The notes: a model not told the origin generated them from the letters alone. Shown: positions 25,127 to 34,808, counted from the first letter of the stretch. The stretch is 64,000 nucleotides of DNA from Puniceibacterium sediminis (GCF_900188035.1 NZ_FZNN01000013.1:1-64000); one strand, 5' to 3'. Program-made: numbers and translations.

Positions 25127-25197
25127 AGGAAACAGTCTCCATAGGTGGGGAAACACCTGTCTGGGCTTGTGCCCGGTATTCCCGCTTGCCGCATCCC

Positions 25198-25386
25198 TTA
25201 CGCCCTTGGACCTGCGACGGGAACTACCAAGACCGACGAATGCGACGCCTTTGTGACAAACTGTGCACGTTCTTCTGCCTTTGTCCGGCCCAATGCCGCA
25301 ATCGTGACAGCCCCTCCGGCGCGGCGCGCAGGATCCACCGCCACAGGGGCGGAAGATCCGGATTCAGATGTAAGGCACACTGCCAT
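25198..25386 (-). CDS. Possible 62-aa protein between TRAP permease and amidase genes
   Basis: An open frame starts at ATG 25386, 4 bases after the TRAP stop codon, and reads MAVCLTSESGSSAPVAVDPA and so on to TAA at 25198. There is no Shine-Dalgarno sequence, signal peptide or family resemblance, and codon use is mixed. It may be chance in a GC-rich gap; the alternative is a translationally coupled small protein. The remainder of the 25127-25390 gap shows no clear promoter or terminator. Confidence 0.22.
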   Translation of the reverse strand: MAVCLTSESGSSAPVAVDPARRAGGAVTIAALGRTKAEERAQFVTKASHSSVLVVPVAGPRA

Positions 25387-25390
25387 GCGA

Positions 25391-28159
25391 TCAGGCCGCA
25401 GCCTTGCGGGTGACGACTTTTGCATTGCGGCCGCGCTGCAGGAACACGATCAGCGCCAGCAGCAGCAGCGCCGGGATGAACATCAGGTATTTGGTCGGCA
25501 CGCTGACTGGTTTGAGCACGCGCAGGACCTCCTGATCCCAGTCGAGACCGGCATTGGACGCAGCCGAGCCGAAGGACACATCGTCGATGAACATCTTGTC
25601 ATCTTCGGTGCGGAACACGAGGCCGGCGTTTTCGAGCTTTTCCGCGCCCGTGGTACCATCACCGATGGGCAGCAGGGCGACGAATTCGATCGGGTCGCCC
25701 AGATCGTTCACGCCAGCCACCCTGATGCGCAGCTCATCCCCCGCAGGTGTGTCCCCGGCGGCGGCGGCGATTTCGGTCGGCGCCTCCTCAAGGTACGGCG
25801 GGAAGACCATGTCCATCCAGAAGCCCGGGCGGAACAGGGTGAAGGCGATCAGCAAGAGCGCAATCGATTCATAGAACTTGTTCTTGGCCAGGAACCAGCC
25901 CTGCGTTGCGGCTGCGAACAGCAGCATCGCGATCGTGGCGATGACAAAGACGAAGATCCCCTGCGCCCAGTTCACGTTCATCAGCAGCAGTTCGGTGTTG
26001 AAGATGAACAGGAACGGCAGTGCTGCGGTGCGAAGCGAGTAGAAGAAGGCGATGACGCCGGTCTTGATCGGATCACCGCCAGAGACGGCTGCTGCGGCGA
26101 AAGAGGCCAGGCCAACGGGCGGGGTCACATCCGCCATGATACCGAAGTAGAACACAAAGAGGTGGACGGCGATCAGCGGCACGATCAGACCGTTCTGCTG
26201 GCCCAGTGTCACGATGACCGGGGCAAGCAGGGCCGAGACGACGATATAGTTCGCCGTGGTCGGCAGGCCCATGCCAAGGATCAGCGACAGAACGGCGGTC
26301 AGCAGCAGGATCGCCATGATGTTGCCACCCGACAGAACCTCAACCACATCGGCAAGGGCGGAGCCGACGCCTGTCTGGCTGACGGCACCCACGATGATAC
26401 CGGCGGTCGCCGTGGCGATACCGATGCCGATCATGTTGCGCGCGCCGGTCACGAGGCCGTCGATCAGGTCCATGAAGCCTTCTTTGATGTCCGTGGCCAG
26501 TTTGCTTTCGCCGCGGAAGATGGCCATCAGCGGACGCTGTGTCAGCAGGATGAACACCATGTAGGCCGAGGCCCAGAAGGCCGAGAGGCCGGGCGACAGG
26601 CGGTCGACCATCAGCGCCCAGACCAGCACGACAACCGGCAGGATGAAGTGCAGGCCAGACCGTGCGGTCGGTCCGGGCATCGGCAGTGACTGCACTTCGG
26701 CGTTCGGATCGTCGAGCTTTAGCGGCGCCTCTTTGGAGGCGACGTAAAGCAGCGCCATGTAGACCAGCGTCAGGAAGGCAAAGACGATGTAGGCGGCGGT
26801 TTCCGGGAATGCCGGACGGATCCAGCCCATGCCGTAGTAGACCGCAAAGGACACAACGCAGATCGCCGCGATGGCAAAGACGATGCCGATCAGGCGCTGG
26901 ACGATGGGCTTGGGTGTATAGGCGCGCGGCAGGCCCTGCATCCCGGCTTTCATCGCCTCAAGATGCACGATGTAGACCAGAGCGATGTAGGAAATGACCG
27001 CAGGCAGGAAGGCGTGTTTCACCACATCGAAGTACGGAATGCCGACATATTCGACCATCAGGAAGGCCGCGGCCCCCATGACGGGCGGCATGATCTGGCC
27101 GTTGACGGAACTTGCCACCTCGACCGCGCCGGCCTTTTCAGCGGAAAAGCCGACCTTTTTCATCAGCGGGATGGTGAAGGTGCCGGTGGTCACGACGTTG
27201 GCGATGGATGAGCCCGAGATCAGGCCGGTCATGGCCGATGCGACGACAGCCGCCTTGGCCGGGCCGCCGCGCATGTGGCCCATGAGGCTGAACGCGACCT
27301 GAATGAAGTAGTTGCCGGCCCCGGCCTTGTCCAACAGTGCGCCGAACAGCACGAAAAGGAAGACGAAAGAGGTCGAAACGCCCAGCGCGATGCCAAAGAC
27401 GCCTTCGGTGGTGATCCACTGGTGGTTGACGATTTCGGACAGGTTGTTGCCCTTGTGGGCGATGATGCTGGGCATGTAGGGGCCAAGCACCGTGTACATC
27501 AGAAAGACCGATGCGACGATCATCAGCGCCGGTCCCAGCGCGCGACGGGTCGCTTCGAGCAGGACAAGGATGCCGATGACGGCGACCACGAAATCCTGCG
27601 TGATCGGCGCGCCGACGCGGCCGGAAATGTCACGGTAGAAGACATAGAGATAAAGGGCGGCTGCGGCACCGACGATGGCCAGCGCCCATTCCCAGACGGG
27701 GATCTTGTCCTTGGGCGAGCCGAGCACGATGCAGGCCACGAGGGCGATGACAACGACCGGAACCCACCATGTGGAGGAGCCCTCCTTGGCCCCGAACATG
27801 AACAGCGACCCCAGAATTACCGGGATGGCGATGCCAAGGCCGACCTGAAATTTGGTGCGTGTTGCCGGAAAGGCCGCAAAGGCCAGAAAGATCGCAAAGG
27901 CGAGGTGGATCGAGCGTGCTTCGGTGTCGTTGAACACGCCGAAGCCGACCATGAAGGGGATGGGCGATGCGAACCAGAGCTGGAACAGCGACCATGCCAG
28001 CGCAACCAGCATGAGGAAGCTACTGACCGGACCGACAACAGAGCGCCCGCCCGTGTCGGACGAAGCAACAAGTTCATCCAGTTCCGACTGGCTCAGGCCA
28101 CCGTGGCCTGCGGCGGCTGCCTCGACTGCGGCGGCCTTTTGCTGATCTTTTTGCGACAT
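25391..28159 (-). CDS. TRAP transporter fused small/large permease (TAXI type)
   Basis: 922 aa, with about 17-20 hydrophobic helices. The N-terminal four or five helices are the DctQ-like part; the large DctM-like part carries GALLDKAGAGNYFIQVAF, PPVMGAAAFLMVEYVGIPY and GMGLPTTANYIVV. Near the C-terminus a periplasmic segment (~790-890, with FGSAASNAGLDWDQEVLRV) resembles a PDZ-like DUF3394 domain before the last helix. Works with the TAXI solute-binding protein encoded upstream to import an organic solute with Na+ or H+. First large gene of the minus-strand cluster after the binding protein. Confidence 0.93.
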   Translation of the reverse strand: MSQKDQQKAAAVEAAAAGHGGLSQSELDELVASSDTGGRSVVGPVSSFLMLVALAWSLFQLWFASPIPFMVGFGVFNDTEARSIHLAFAIFLAFAAFPATRTKFQVGLGIAIPVILGSLFMFGAKEGSSTWWVPVVVIALVACIVLGSPKDKIPVWEWALAIVGAAAALYLYVFYRDISGRVGAPITQDFVVAVIGILVLLEATRRALGPALMIVASVFLMYTVLGPYMPSIIAHKGNNLSEIVNHQWITTEGVFGIALGVSTSFVFLFVLFGALLDKAGAGNYFIQVAFSLMGHMRGGPAKAAVVASAMTGLISGSSIANVVTTGTFTIPLMKKVGFSAEKAGAVEVASSVNGQIMPPVMGAAAFLMVEYVGIPYFDVVKHAFLPAVISYIALVYIVHLEAMKAGMQGLPRAYTPKPIVQRLIGIVFAIAAICVVSFAVYYGMGWIRPAFPETAAYIVFAFLTLVYMALLYVASKEAPLKLDDPNAEVQSLPMPGPTARSGLHFILPVVVLVWALMVDRLSPGLSAFWASAYMVFILLTQRPLMAIFRGESKLATDIKEGFMDLIDGLVTGARNMIGIGIATATAGIIVGAVSQTGVGSALADVVEVLSGGNIMAILLLTAVLSLILGMGLPTTANYIVVSALLAPVIVTLGQQNGLIVPLIAVHLFVFYFGIMADVTPPVGLASFAAAAVSGGDPIKTGVIAFFYSLRTAALPFLFIFNTELLLMNVNWAQGIFVFVIATIAMLLFAAATQGWFLAKNKFYESIALLLIAFTLFRPGFWMDMVFPPYLEEAPTEIAAAAGDTPAGDELRIRVAGVNDLGDPIEFVALLPIGDGTTGAEKLENAGLVFRTEDDKMFIDDVSFGSAASNAGLDWDQEVLRVLKPVSVPTKYLMFIPALLLLALIVFLQRGRNAKVVTRKAAA

Positions 28160-28225
28160 GTTTGACTATCCCCGTTGGGTCATTTGCCCTGAACCGGATC
28201 TTTGCCCGGACTTCGCTTTTGGTGC

Positions 28226-28250
28226 GGGGTGGCGACGGCGCCGCCACCCC
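28226..28250 (-). terminator. Hairpin between TAXI binding protein and TRAP permease
   Basis: GGGGTGGCG (28226-28234) and CGCCACCCC (28242-28250) form a 9-bp stem with a 7-base loop. No T-run follows on the minus strand, so it more likely protects the 3' end of the binding-protein message than ends transcription outright. That arrangement commonly gives excess binding protein over permease. Confidence 0.5.
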
Positions 28251-28268
28251 GAGTGTCACGGGACCGGA

Positions 28269-29225
28269 TTACATCCAGCCGCGTTCTGTGTAGTACTTGA
28301 TCGCGCCCGGGTGCAGAGGTGCGGACAGGCCGTCCTTGATCATTTCCTCTTCCTTGAGGTTCTCAAAGGCCGGGTGCAGTTTCTTGAAGCGATCGAAGTT
28401 GTCGAAGACAGCTTTGACGACTTCGTAGACCACGTCATCCGCCACATCCGAGGAGGTCACGAAGGTCGCCTTAACGCCGAACGTCTTAACGTCATCCGGG
28501 CTGCCGGCATACATGCCGCCGGGGATGGTCGCGTAGGCGTAGAACGGGTTGTCAGCGACCAGCTTGTCGATGGCTTCGCCGGTCACCGGGACAAGGTTTG
28601 CCTCGACTGTCGAAACGGCCTCTTGAATCGAACCGTTGGGGTGGCCGACGGTGTAGATGATCGCGTCGACCTTGTTGTCGCCCAGTGCGGCGGCCTGTTC
28701 GGCCGGCTTCAGCTCGGATGCGAGCGCGAAGTCGTCCATGGTCCAGCCCTTGGCGTCCAGCACGACTTCCATCGTGGCCAGCTGGCCGGAGCCGGGGTTA
28801 CCGACGTTGACGCGCTTGCCCTTGAGGTCATCAAAGGACGCGATGTTGGCGTCCTTGCGGGCGATCACGGTGAAGGGTTCGGAGTGAACCGAGAATACCG
28901 CGCGCTCTTTGTCGAACTTGTCGCCTTCGAACTGCGAAGAACCGTTGTAGGCGTGGAACTGCCAGTCGGACTGGGCCACGCCCATGTCCATGTCACCCGC
29001 CTTGATGGCGTTGATGTTGGCGATGGAACCGCCGGTGGAGGGTGCTGTGCACTTCAGGCCGGTCTTGGCGCTGTCGCGGTTCACCAGACGGCAGATCGAC
29101 TGGCCGACGACAAAGTAGACGCCGGTCTGACCGCCGGTACCGATGGTGATGAAGCGTTCCTGCGCAACGGCAGCCGTGGAGGCCAGCAGGCCCGCGGTCA
29201 GAGCAAGGTATTTGGTATGTTTCAT
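28269..29225 (-). CDS. TAXI-family TRAP solute-binding protein
   Basis: 318 aa. The signal peptide [21 protein letters not shown] is followed by [20 protein letters not shown], the TAXI signature, then [20 protein letters not shown] and [14 protein letters not shown]. Located in the periplasm, delivers the ligand to the fused permease downstream. GGGAGAG lies 5 bases before the ATG at 29225. TAXI ligands are mostly unknown, with glutamate reported for a few; the enzymes downstream suggest an amino acid or amine conjugate. Confidence 0.92.
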   Translation of the reverse strand: MKHTKYLALTAGLLASTAAVAQERFITIGTGGQTGVYFVVGQSICRLVNRDSAKTGLKCTAPSTGGSIANINAIKAGDMDMGVAQSDWQFHAYNGSSQFEGDKFDKERAVFSVHSEPFTVIARKDANIASFDDLKGKRVNVGNPGSGQLATMEVVLDAKGWTMDDFALASELKPAEQAAALGDNKVDAIIYTVGHPNGSIQEAVSTVEANLVPVTGEAIDKLVADNPFYAYATIPGGMYAGSPDDVKTFGVKATFVTSSDVADDVVYEVVKAVFDNFDRFKKLHPAFENLKEEEMIKDGLSAPLHPGAIKYYTERGWM

Positions 29226-29601
29226 AAAACTCTCCCAGTTGGTTTCATTTTGCCGGTCGACCGCAGCGGCCGGACCGGATTTACGCGTCACCCGGAACTT
29301 CGGGCTGGTGCGCAGCGAACGATTGTCCGCCCCCCAGCGAGTCAGGGTGTCGTCTTCGGGGCCGCGCGTGCATCTTTAACCAAGATGTTTTTTACCCCTC
29401 CTCCAGAGGCATTCGCGCGGCGCTTCTCATTCCGTTTTGCCTTTCGGCTGGTCCCGGGCAGCGGTGCCACAGGAGTCGCCCAAGCGTAGTATCGTTTATT
29501 ATTTCGATCAAGTCGGTTAGGGTCCAAATTCAAGCCGCAGAGGCATGTAAGTTTTTTATTACATGAAAACAGGCGGTTAAAAAAAATACGGGGGATTCGT
29601 T
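29226..29601. promoter_or_regulatory. Divergent control region of TRAP cluster and XRE-cupin regulator
   Basis: 376 bases without a gene, AT-rich in its right half. It contains CATCTT-TAACC-AAGATG followed by six T (29371-29393), an AT-rich ATCG...CGAT segment (29491-29508), and the perfect dyad at 29544-29565. These would serve promoters in both directions. No further open frame is supported. Confidence 0.5.
29544..29565. promoter_or_regulatory. Candidate operator of the XRE-cupin regulator
   Basis: CATGTAA (29544-29550) and TTACATG (29559-29565) form a perfect 7-bp dyad around an 8-base AT centre, 36 bases before the regulator start. Autoregulation by the XRE protein is the simplest reading. 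Confidence 0.5.
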
Positions 29602-30180
29602 TTGGAGCTGGATGTCGGTCGGCGGCTAAAATCTGTACGCAACGCAACTGGATTGTCCCAGCGTCAACTGGCGCGGCAGGCCGGTGTGACGAACGGGTTG
29701 ATCTCAATGATCGAACAGGGTCGGTCCAGTCCGTCCATCGCCTCGCTCAAGCGGATTCTGGACGCGGTGCCGATGACCTTTTCCGAATTCTTTGCCGATG
29801 ATGGCCCGGATGTCGAAACATTTGTGCATCGTTCGGATGAGTTGCGTGAAATCAACCTGGGTGCGGCGCTGGATCTGAGCGAAGAGGCGGCGGATCTTTT
29901 GTCGCTGCGTCAGGTCGGCAATGCATCACGCCACACGATCCAGATGCTGCACGAAGTCTATTCCCCGGGCGCCGACACTGGCCCCGAGCTATACACCCAC
30001 AAGGGCGAAGAGGCTGGAATCGTTATCGAAGGGCAGATCGCACTGACCGTTGCCTCGCGCACCGAGGTGCTGGGACCGGGTGACGCCTATATCTTTGAGA
30101 GCAGCAAACCGCACCGTTTTCACAACAGCTTTACCGAAAGGTGCGTGATAATCAGCGCCTGTACGCCGCCCAGTTTCTGA
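29602..30180 (+). CDS. XRE-family regulator with cupin domain, PuuR-like
   Basis: 192 aa. A helix-turn-helix (residues ~6-60: LKSVRNATGLSQRQLARQAG, NGLISMIEQGRSSPSIASL) is followed by a cupin sensor (~105-185: ELYTHKGEEAGIVIEGQIAL, LGPGDAYIFESSKPHRFHN). This architecture is that of PuuR, which represses the putrescine-glutamyl pathway of E. coli. A TTG start is used, with GGGGG 8-10 bases upstream; there is no better ATG. Divergent from the TAXI-TRAP/decarboxylase cluster, which it probably controls. Confidence 0.88.
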   Translation: MELDVGRRLKSVRNATGLSQRQLARQAGVTNGLISMIEQGRSSPSIASLKRILDAVPMTFSEFFADDGPDVETFVHRSDELREINLGAALDLSEEAADLLSLRQVGNASRHTIQMLHEVYSPGADTGPELYTHKGEEAGIVIEGQIALTVASRTEVLGPGDAYIFESSKPHRFHNSFTERCVIISACTPPSF

Positions 30181-30261
30181 CCCGCTTCGCTGGTTGGCAC
30201 GACACTGCCCGCCAAACCGCAAAAGCCGCCCCCGCCGCACGAAACCAAGCCAGGATCGAAG

Positions 30262-31872
30262 ATGCATAAACTCGCTACACTGGAACGTTACACGCCGCTG
30301 GCCGGAGTCGCGGCCATTGCCCTGTTGTGCCTGCTGCTGAGCCTGTGGTCAGGCTGGTTCCTGCTGCCTTTTGTGCTGTTTGCTGCGCTCACCGCGCTGG
30401 GTGTGCATGATATCCGCCAACCCAGCCATTCGATCCTGCGCAATTACCCGGTCATGGGGCATATGCGGTTCCTGTTTGAGGGCGTGCGGCCGGAAATCCG
30501 CCAGTACCTGATCGAATCCGATCAGGACGAGGAACCGTTCAGCCGCGATTCGCGCAGCCTTGTCTATCAGCGCGCCAAGGGGGTCGAGGACAAGCGCCCC
30601 TTTGGCACCCGCAAGCGGGTCTATGATGCGGGCTATTCCTGGCTGACCCATTCGATTGCGCCGGTGCATAACACCAACAGCGATTTCCGCGTGACCATCG
30701 GCAATGCCGGCTGTGCGCAGCCCTACAACGCCTCGCTCTACAATATTTCGGCGATGAGTTTCGGGTCGCTGTCGGCCAATGCGATCGAAGCGCTGAACAC
30801 CGGCGCGCGCATGGGGGGCTTTGCCCATGACACCGGCGAAGGATCGGTCAGCCGGTATCACAAGGCCGGTGGCGGCGATCTGATCTATCAGGTGGCGTCG
30901 GGGTATTTCGGCGCGCGGGCGGCGGATGGCAGTTTTGATCGTGAAAAATACGCGGTGACGGCCGCCCTGCCCCAGATCAAGATGATCGAGCTGAAGCTTT
31001 CACAGGGGGCCAAGCCGGGCCATGGCGGCATGCTGCCCGCCTCCAAGATTACCCCCGAGATTGCCGAGGCGCGTGGCATCCCCATGGGCATCGACTGCGT
31101 TTCCCCCGCCGGGCATTCGGCGTTTTCCACCCCGCTGGAGATGATGCGGTTCATCGGCGAGTTGCGGGATCTGTCGGGCGGCAAGCCTGTGGGGTTCAAG
31201 CTGTGCATCGGCCACCGGCGGGAATTCATGTGCATTGTCAAGGCGATGCTGGAAACTGGCATTGTGCCGGATTTCATCGTCGTGGACGGCACCGAGGGCG
31301 GCACGGGTGCTGCACCGGTCGAATTCACCAACCACGTCGGGATGCCGATGACGGAGGGTTTGAGCTTTGTGCACAACACGCTGCGCGGCGCCGGGTTGCG
31401 CGATCAGGTAAAGGTCGGCGCGGCGGGCAAGATCGTTTCGGCGTTCGACATCGCCCGCGCGCTGGCGATTGGCGCGGACTGGTGCAATTCGGCGCGTGGG
31501 TTCATGTTTGCCATCGGCTGCATTCAGGCGCAGGCCTGCCACACCAACAAATGCCCGGTGGGCGTCGCGACGCAGGACCCGCTGCGCCAGCGCGCGCTGG
31601 ATGTGGGCGACAAGAGCGCGCGGGTGGCGCGGTTTCATGGCAACACGATGAAGGCGCTGGCCGAAATGGCCGGGGCGGCGGGTCTGTCGGACCCCAACGA
31701 TTTCCTGCCACGGCATTTCATGGCGCGTCAGGCCGACAACCAGATGGTGACGGGGGACGAGGCATTTCCCTACCTGCCCGAGGGGTTCCTGATCGACGGC
31801 GTCACCGACAGCCAAGGCTACAAGGCCCGCTGGGACCGCGCCAATGCAGCAAGCTTTGCGCCGGTAGACTGA
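30262..31872 (+). CDS. FMN-binding glutamate synthase-family protein
   Basis: 536 aa. Two N-terminal hydrophobic helices (AGVAAIALLCLLLSLWSGWF and LLPFVLFAALTALG) anchor a GltB-type FMN domain: YNISAMSFGSLSANAIEALN, GEGSVSRYHKAGGGDLIYQV, FIVVDGTEGGTGAAP, and the 3Fe-4S cysteines C-x5-CH-x3-CP in CIQAQACHTNKCP. It lacks the glutaminase domain, so it is the stand-alone archaeal-like type whose real substrate is not settled. Follows the XRE regulator at 81 bases on the same strand and may be read from the same promoter. Confidence 0.85.
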   Translation: MHKLATLERYTPLAGVAAIALLCLLLSLWSGWFLLPFVLFAALTALGVHDIRQPSHSILRNYPVMGHMRFLFEGVRPEIRQYLIESDQDEEPFSRDSRSLVYQRAKGVEDKRPFGTRKRVYDAGYSWLTHSIAPVHNTNSDFRVTIGNAGCAQPYNASLYNISAMSFGSLSANAIEALNTGARMGGFAHDTGEGSVSRYHKAGGGDLIYQVASGYFGARAADGSFDREKYAVTAALPQIKMIELKLSQGAKPGHGGMLPASKITPEIAEARGIPMGIDCVSPAGHSAFSTPLEMMRFIGELRDLSGGKPVGFKLCIGHRREFMCIVKAMLETGIVPDFIVVDGTEGGTGAAPVEFTNHVGMPMTEGLSFVHNTLRGAGLRDQVKVGAAGKIVSAFDIARALAIGADWCNSARGFMFAIGCIQAQACHTNKCPVGVATQDPLRQRALDVGDKSARVARFHGNTMKALAEMAGAAGLSDPNDFLPRHFMARQADNQMVTGDEAFPYLPEGFLIDGVTDSQGYKARWDRANAASFAPVD

Positions 31873-32037
31873 GGTTGCTTGGCGGAGATAGGACTGTCTG
31901 CTGTGCGGACGAAGCTGCCGTTCGCCGGAGGGCGGCACTTGGACTCCGACTGAACTCATGCTCAGCGGATCAGATCAACCTGCTTGGATTCTGAAGACTG
32001 GTTCGATACATATTTAAGCTATCACATTGGAGGAATT

Positions 32038-32286
32038 ATGGCCGTGCCTGTTCTAATCGGATTTCTAGGGCAAGCATTGGTTCAGGCGGTGACCAAGCCG
32101 TGGCCATGGCTAACCCTGCTGGGCTATTTTGCTTTGTCGAAATTCGACTTGGGAGTATTCGCCAAAGAAGTCAGATCAACCATTTGGGGGCTTTGGCCAT
32201 TCGTAATTCTCATTGTTATGCTCTGGTTTGCGTTGCTTTTTTTTCGGTCTTACTTGGAACTTTCGCGCGGTAAGGAGAAGCGATGA
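32038..32286 (+). CDS. 82-aa membrane protein in a low-GC patch
   Basis: No family recognised. The ATG at 32038 has GGAGGAATT directly before it, a better start than the upstream TTG at 31984. Two hydrophobic segments (VPVLIGFLGQALVQAV; LWPFVILIVMLWFALLFF) flank a polar middle, with a basic tail (RGKEKR). GC is visibly lower than in neighbours and rare codons (CTA, ATA, TTG) are used. It overlaps the next gene by 4 bases, making a two-gene operon. Confidence 0.7.
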   Translation: MAVPVLIGFLGQALVQAVTKPWPWLTLLGYFALSKFDLGVFAKEVRSTIWGLWPFVILIVMLWFALLFFRSYLELSRGKEKR

Positions 32287-32741
32287 CGCTGGGCCGCCGG
32301 GAACAAAGGTTCGTACATCGCGTTGTTGTGTTGATAACAGTGGCGGTTGTTATGGGCATCGGAGTTGTCGTTGTCAAAGAGAGCGGCGAAATCAGGAAAC
32401 TCATCGAACCATCATTCGCCCGCGATCTGCTGCTTCTTTTTGCGCCACTCGCCGGCTTGGCCATGACTGGTTACACACTTGCAAGCAAGACGTTTTCTTC
32501 GGGTGGTTTGCTTGCTGAGTTCGTTGCGCTCGTTGGGTCATACTCCCTTTTCATGGCAGTAGCGTTGCCTTCGTTCTTCAAACGTGAGTTGGCATCGGGG
32601 GAAGCCTGTCGGTTTTGGCAGCTTTCTTGTGAGGAAACCCTGTCAGTGAGGGACAATAGGATCACATTACTATTTGTTATTTTGGCCTTAATCCTCGTCT
32701 CCGTTGCACTTTATCGAGCAAGAGTTATCCGCGCAGTTTGA
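32283..32741 (+). CDS. 152-aa four-helix membrane protein in a low-GC patch
   Basis: No family recognised. TAAGGAGAAG precedes the ATG, which overlaps the stop of the 82-aa gene. Hydrophobic segments at ~13-31 (VVVLITVAVVMGIGVVVV), ~48-66, ~76-97 and ~128-145, with a short Cys-containing loop (EACRFWQLSC) between the third and fourth. Composition matches the upstream gene and not the flanks. The pair sits between a GltB-like gene and trpA and looks acquired. Function unknown. Confidence 0.7.
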   Translation: MTLGRREQRFVHRVVVLITVAVVMGIGVVVVKESGEIRKLIEPSFARDLLLLFAPLAGLAMTGYTLASKTFSSGGLLAEFVALVGSYSLFMAVALPSFFKRELASGEACRFWQLSCEETLSVRDNRITLLFVILALILVSVALYRARVIRAV

Positions 32742-32754
32742 GACAAGTGACACT

Positions 32755-32794
32755 ACCGCGCGATCGCCCGCTATACCGCGCGATCGCCCGCTAT
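32755..32794. repeat. 20-bp tandem duplication
   Basis: ACCGCGCGATCGCCCGCTAT occurs twice in a row (32755-32774 and 32775-32794), identical copies. It lies at the right edge of the low-GC gene pair, just before trpA's 3' end. It could be a footprint of the event that brought the pair in, or a recent slippage duplication. Confidence 0.85.
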
Positions 32795-32859
32795 GGGCTC
32801 GAAGCTGACATCGCACAGTCGCTTGCCTGTCGGTTTTGAGGATTTAAGCTACCCGCCCC

Positions 32860-33651
32860 TCAGGCCCGGTGCGCGCCGTCTGAGAGGGTTTTCACGAAGG
32901 CCAGAACCTCGTTTACCGGTTTGCCTTTGGCGAGTTCAGCGACGATGGCAGAGCCCACAACGCAGCCATCGGCCACGGCGGCGATGCCTTGGGACGCTTC
33001 GGGGGTCTTGATGCCAAAGCCGACGATGACCGGCAGATCGGTCTGGGCCTTGATGCGCGCGACCTCGGGGGCGACGTCGGCGGGCTGTGCTTCGCCCGCG
33101 CCGGTGATGCCGGTGATCGAGACGTAGTAGACAAAGCCCGATGTGTTCTGCAGCACCTTGGGCAGGCGTTTATCATCGGTTGTCGGCGTGGCGAGGCGGA
33201 TGAAGTTCAGACCGGCCTTTTGCGCCGGGATGCAGAGCTCTTCGTCTTCTTCGGGGGGCAGGTCGACGATGATCAGCCCGTCGATGCCGGCCTCTTTCGC
33301 CTGCACGAGGAATTTGTCGACGCCGCGCGAATAGATCGGGTTGTAGTAGCCCATGAGCACGATCGGCGTGGTGTTGTCGTTTTCGCGAAAGGTGCGGGCG
33401 ATGGACAGGGTGCGGTCAAGCGTCATGCCGCCCGCAAGCGCGCGCTGTCCGGCAAGCTGGATCGTTTCACCATCGGCCATCGGGTCGGTAAAGGGCACGC
33501 CCAGTTCGATGACATCGACGCCCGCGCCCGGCAGGCCCTTCACCAGTTCAAGCGAGGTGTCGTAATCCGGATCGCCGGCCATGACATAGGCGACAAAGGC
33601 CTTCTTTCCTTCTGCCTTCAGATCGGCAAACTTGGCGTCAATGCGAGTCAT
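32860..33651 (-). CDS. trpA: Tryptophan synthase alpha chain
   Basis: 263 aa. Catalytic E49 ([12 protein letters not shown]) and D60 (DPMADG) are at the canonical positions; [38 protein letters not shown] and [11 protein letters not shown] are the family blocks. It cleaves indole-3-glycerol phosphate to indole for TrpB. GAAGGAACG precedes the ATG at 33651. It stands alone; trpB is 9.5 kb away on the same strand. Confidence 0.97.
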   Translation of the reverse strand: MTRIDAKFADLKAEGKKAFVAYVMAGDPDYDTSLELVKGLPGAGVDVIELGVPFTDPMADGETIQLAGQRALAGGMTLDRTLSIARTFRENDNTTPIVLMGYYNPIYSRGVDKFLVQAKEAGIDGLIIVDLPPEEDEELCIPAQKAGLNFIRLATPTTDDKRLPKVLQNTSGFVYYVSITGITGAGEAQPADVAPEVARIKAQTDLPVIVGFGIKTPEASQGIAAVADGCVVGSAIVAELAKGKPVNEVLAFVKTLSDGAHRA

Positions 33652-33796
33652 GGTCGTTCCTTCCAGATGGTCCCGCGTGATCTGCCGGAACTCTGGGCGG
33701 AAATCAATGGTTCTGGACCTTAACAGGGGGCTGGTGTGACCTTGGCCGTCACGCGGCGCGTCCCGGATGGCGACGCGATACAAAAAGGAGCACGTT

Positions 33797-34687
33797 ATGC
33801 GCATTCTCTTTACCGGCGGCAGCGGCAAGGCCGGGCGGCACGTCATCCCCTATCTGCTGGAACAGGGGCACCGGGTGGTCAACGCCGACCTTGTGCCGCT
33901 GGATCACCCCGGTGTCGACAACCTGACGGTGGATCTGTGCGAAAATGGTCAGGTGTGGAACGCGCTGACATCCTATGCGGGGCTGGATGAGCTTGATCGC
34001 GGCAGGGGTGTGCCCAAATTCGACGCCGTGGTGCATTTTGCCGCCGTGCCGCGCATCCTGATCAAGCCGGATAATGAGCTGTTCCGGGTCAACACGCAGT
34101 CCACCTACAATGTGCTTGAGGCGGCGACAAAGCTGGGCATCCCCAAGGTGATCTTTGCCAGTTCAGAGACGACCTATGGCGTCTGCTTTGCCGATGGAGA
34201 GGTGAAGCCCGAGTATGTGCCGGTGGACGAAGAGCACCCCACTGTGCCGCAGGACAGCTATGCCATGTCCAAGGTGGTGAACGAGGCCTGCGCGCGGTCG
34301 TTCCACGCGCGCACCGGCATCGACATCTACGGGCTGCGGATCAACAATGTGATCGAACCGCACGAATATGAATCGGACTTCCCGGCCTATCTGGACAACC
34401 CGGACCTGCGGCGGCGCAATATCTTTGCTTATATCGATGCGCGCGATCTGGGGCATATGGTTCAGTGCTGCCTTGTGACCGATGGTCTGGGGTTTGAGGT
34501 GTTCAACGTCGCCAATCCCGATCTGTCGGTGGGGCTGAGTTCTGCGGAAGTGCTGGAGCGGTATTATCAGGGCGTGCCGCTGAAACGCATGATGGCCGTA
34601 ACCGAGACGTTCTATGACATCCGCAAAGCGCAAAAAATGCTGGGCTTTGCGCCGCAGCACGGCTGGCGTGATCTGCTGGGGGTTTGA
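33797..34687 (+). CDS. NAD(P)-dependent epimerase/dehydratase, extended SDR
   Basis: 296 aa. Nucleotide-binding [12 protein letters not shown] at the N-terminus and the catalytic Y-x3-K in [23 protein letters not shown] supplies the Ser. Substrate class is probably a sugar nucleotide or related sugar, but this cannot be read off. AAAAAGGAG precedes the ATG at 33797. Single gene, divergent from trpA. Confidence 0.85.
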   Translation: MRILFTGGSGKAGRHVIPYLLEQGHRVVNADLVPLDHPGVDNLTVDLCENGQVWNALTSYAGLDELDRGRGVPKFDAVVHFAAVPRILIKPDNELFRVNTQSTYNVLEAATKLGIPKVIFASSETTYGVCFADGEVKPEYVPVDEEHPTVPQDSYAMSKVVNEACARSFHARTGIDIYGLRINNVIEPHEYESDFPAYLDNPDLRRRNIFAYIDARDLGHMVQCCLVTDGLGFEVFNVANPDLSVGLSSAEVLERYYQGVPLKRMMAVTETFYDIRKAQKMLGFAPQHGWRDLLGV

Positions 34688-34808
34688 TCCGGGATCGGGG
34701 TGACACCGCCCGGAGCAGCGCCATCTTTGCGGTTGACCCCGGCAAGGTTCAGCCGTCGCTGGCGCGGCGGTCTTGTCAGGCGACCCTGTGGCGCTTACTC
34801 CTGCCACC

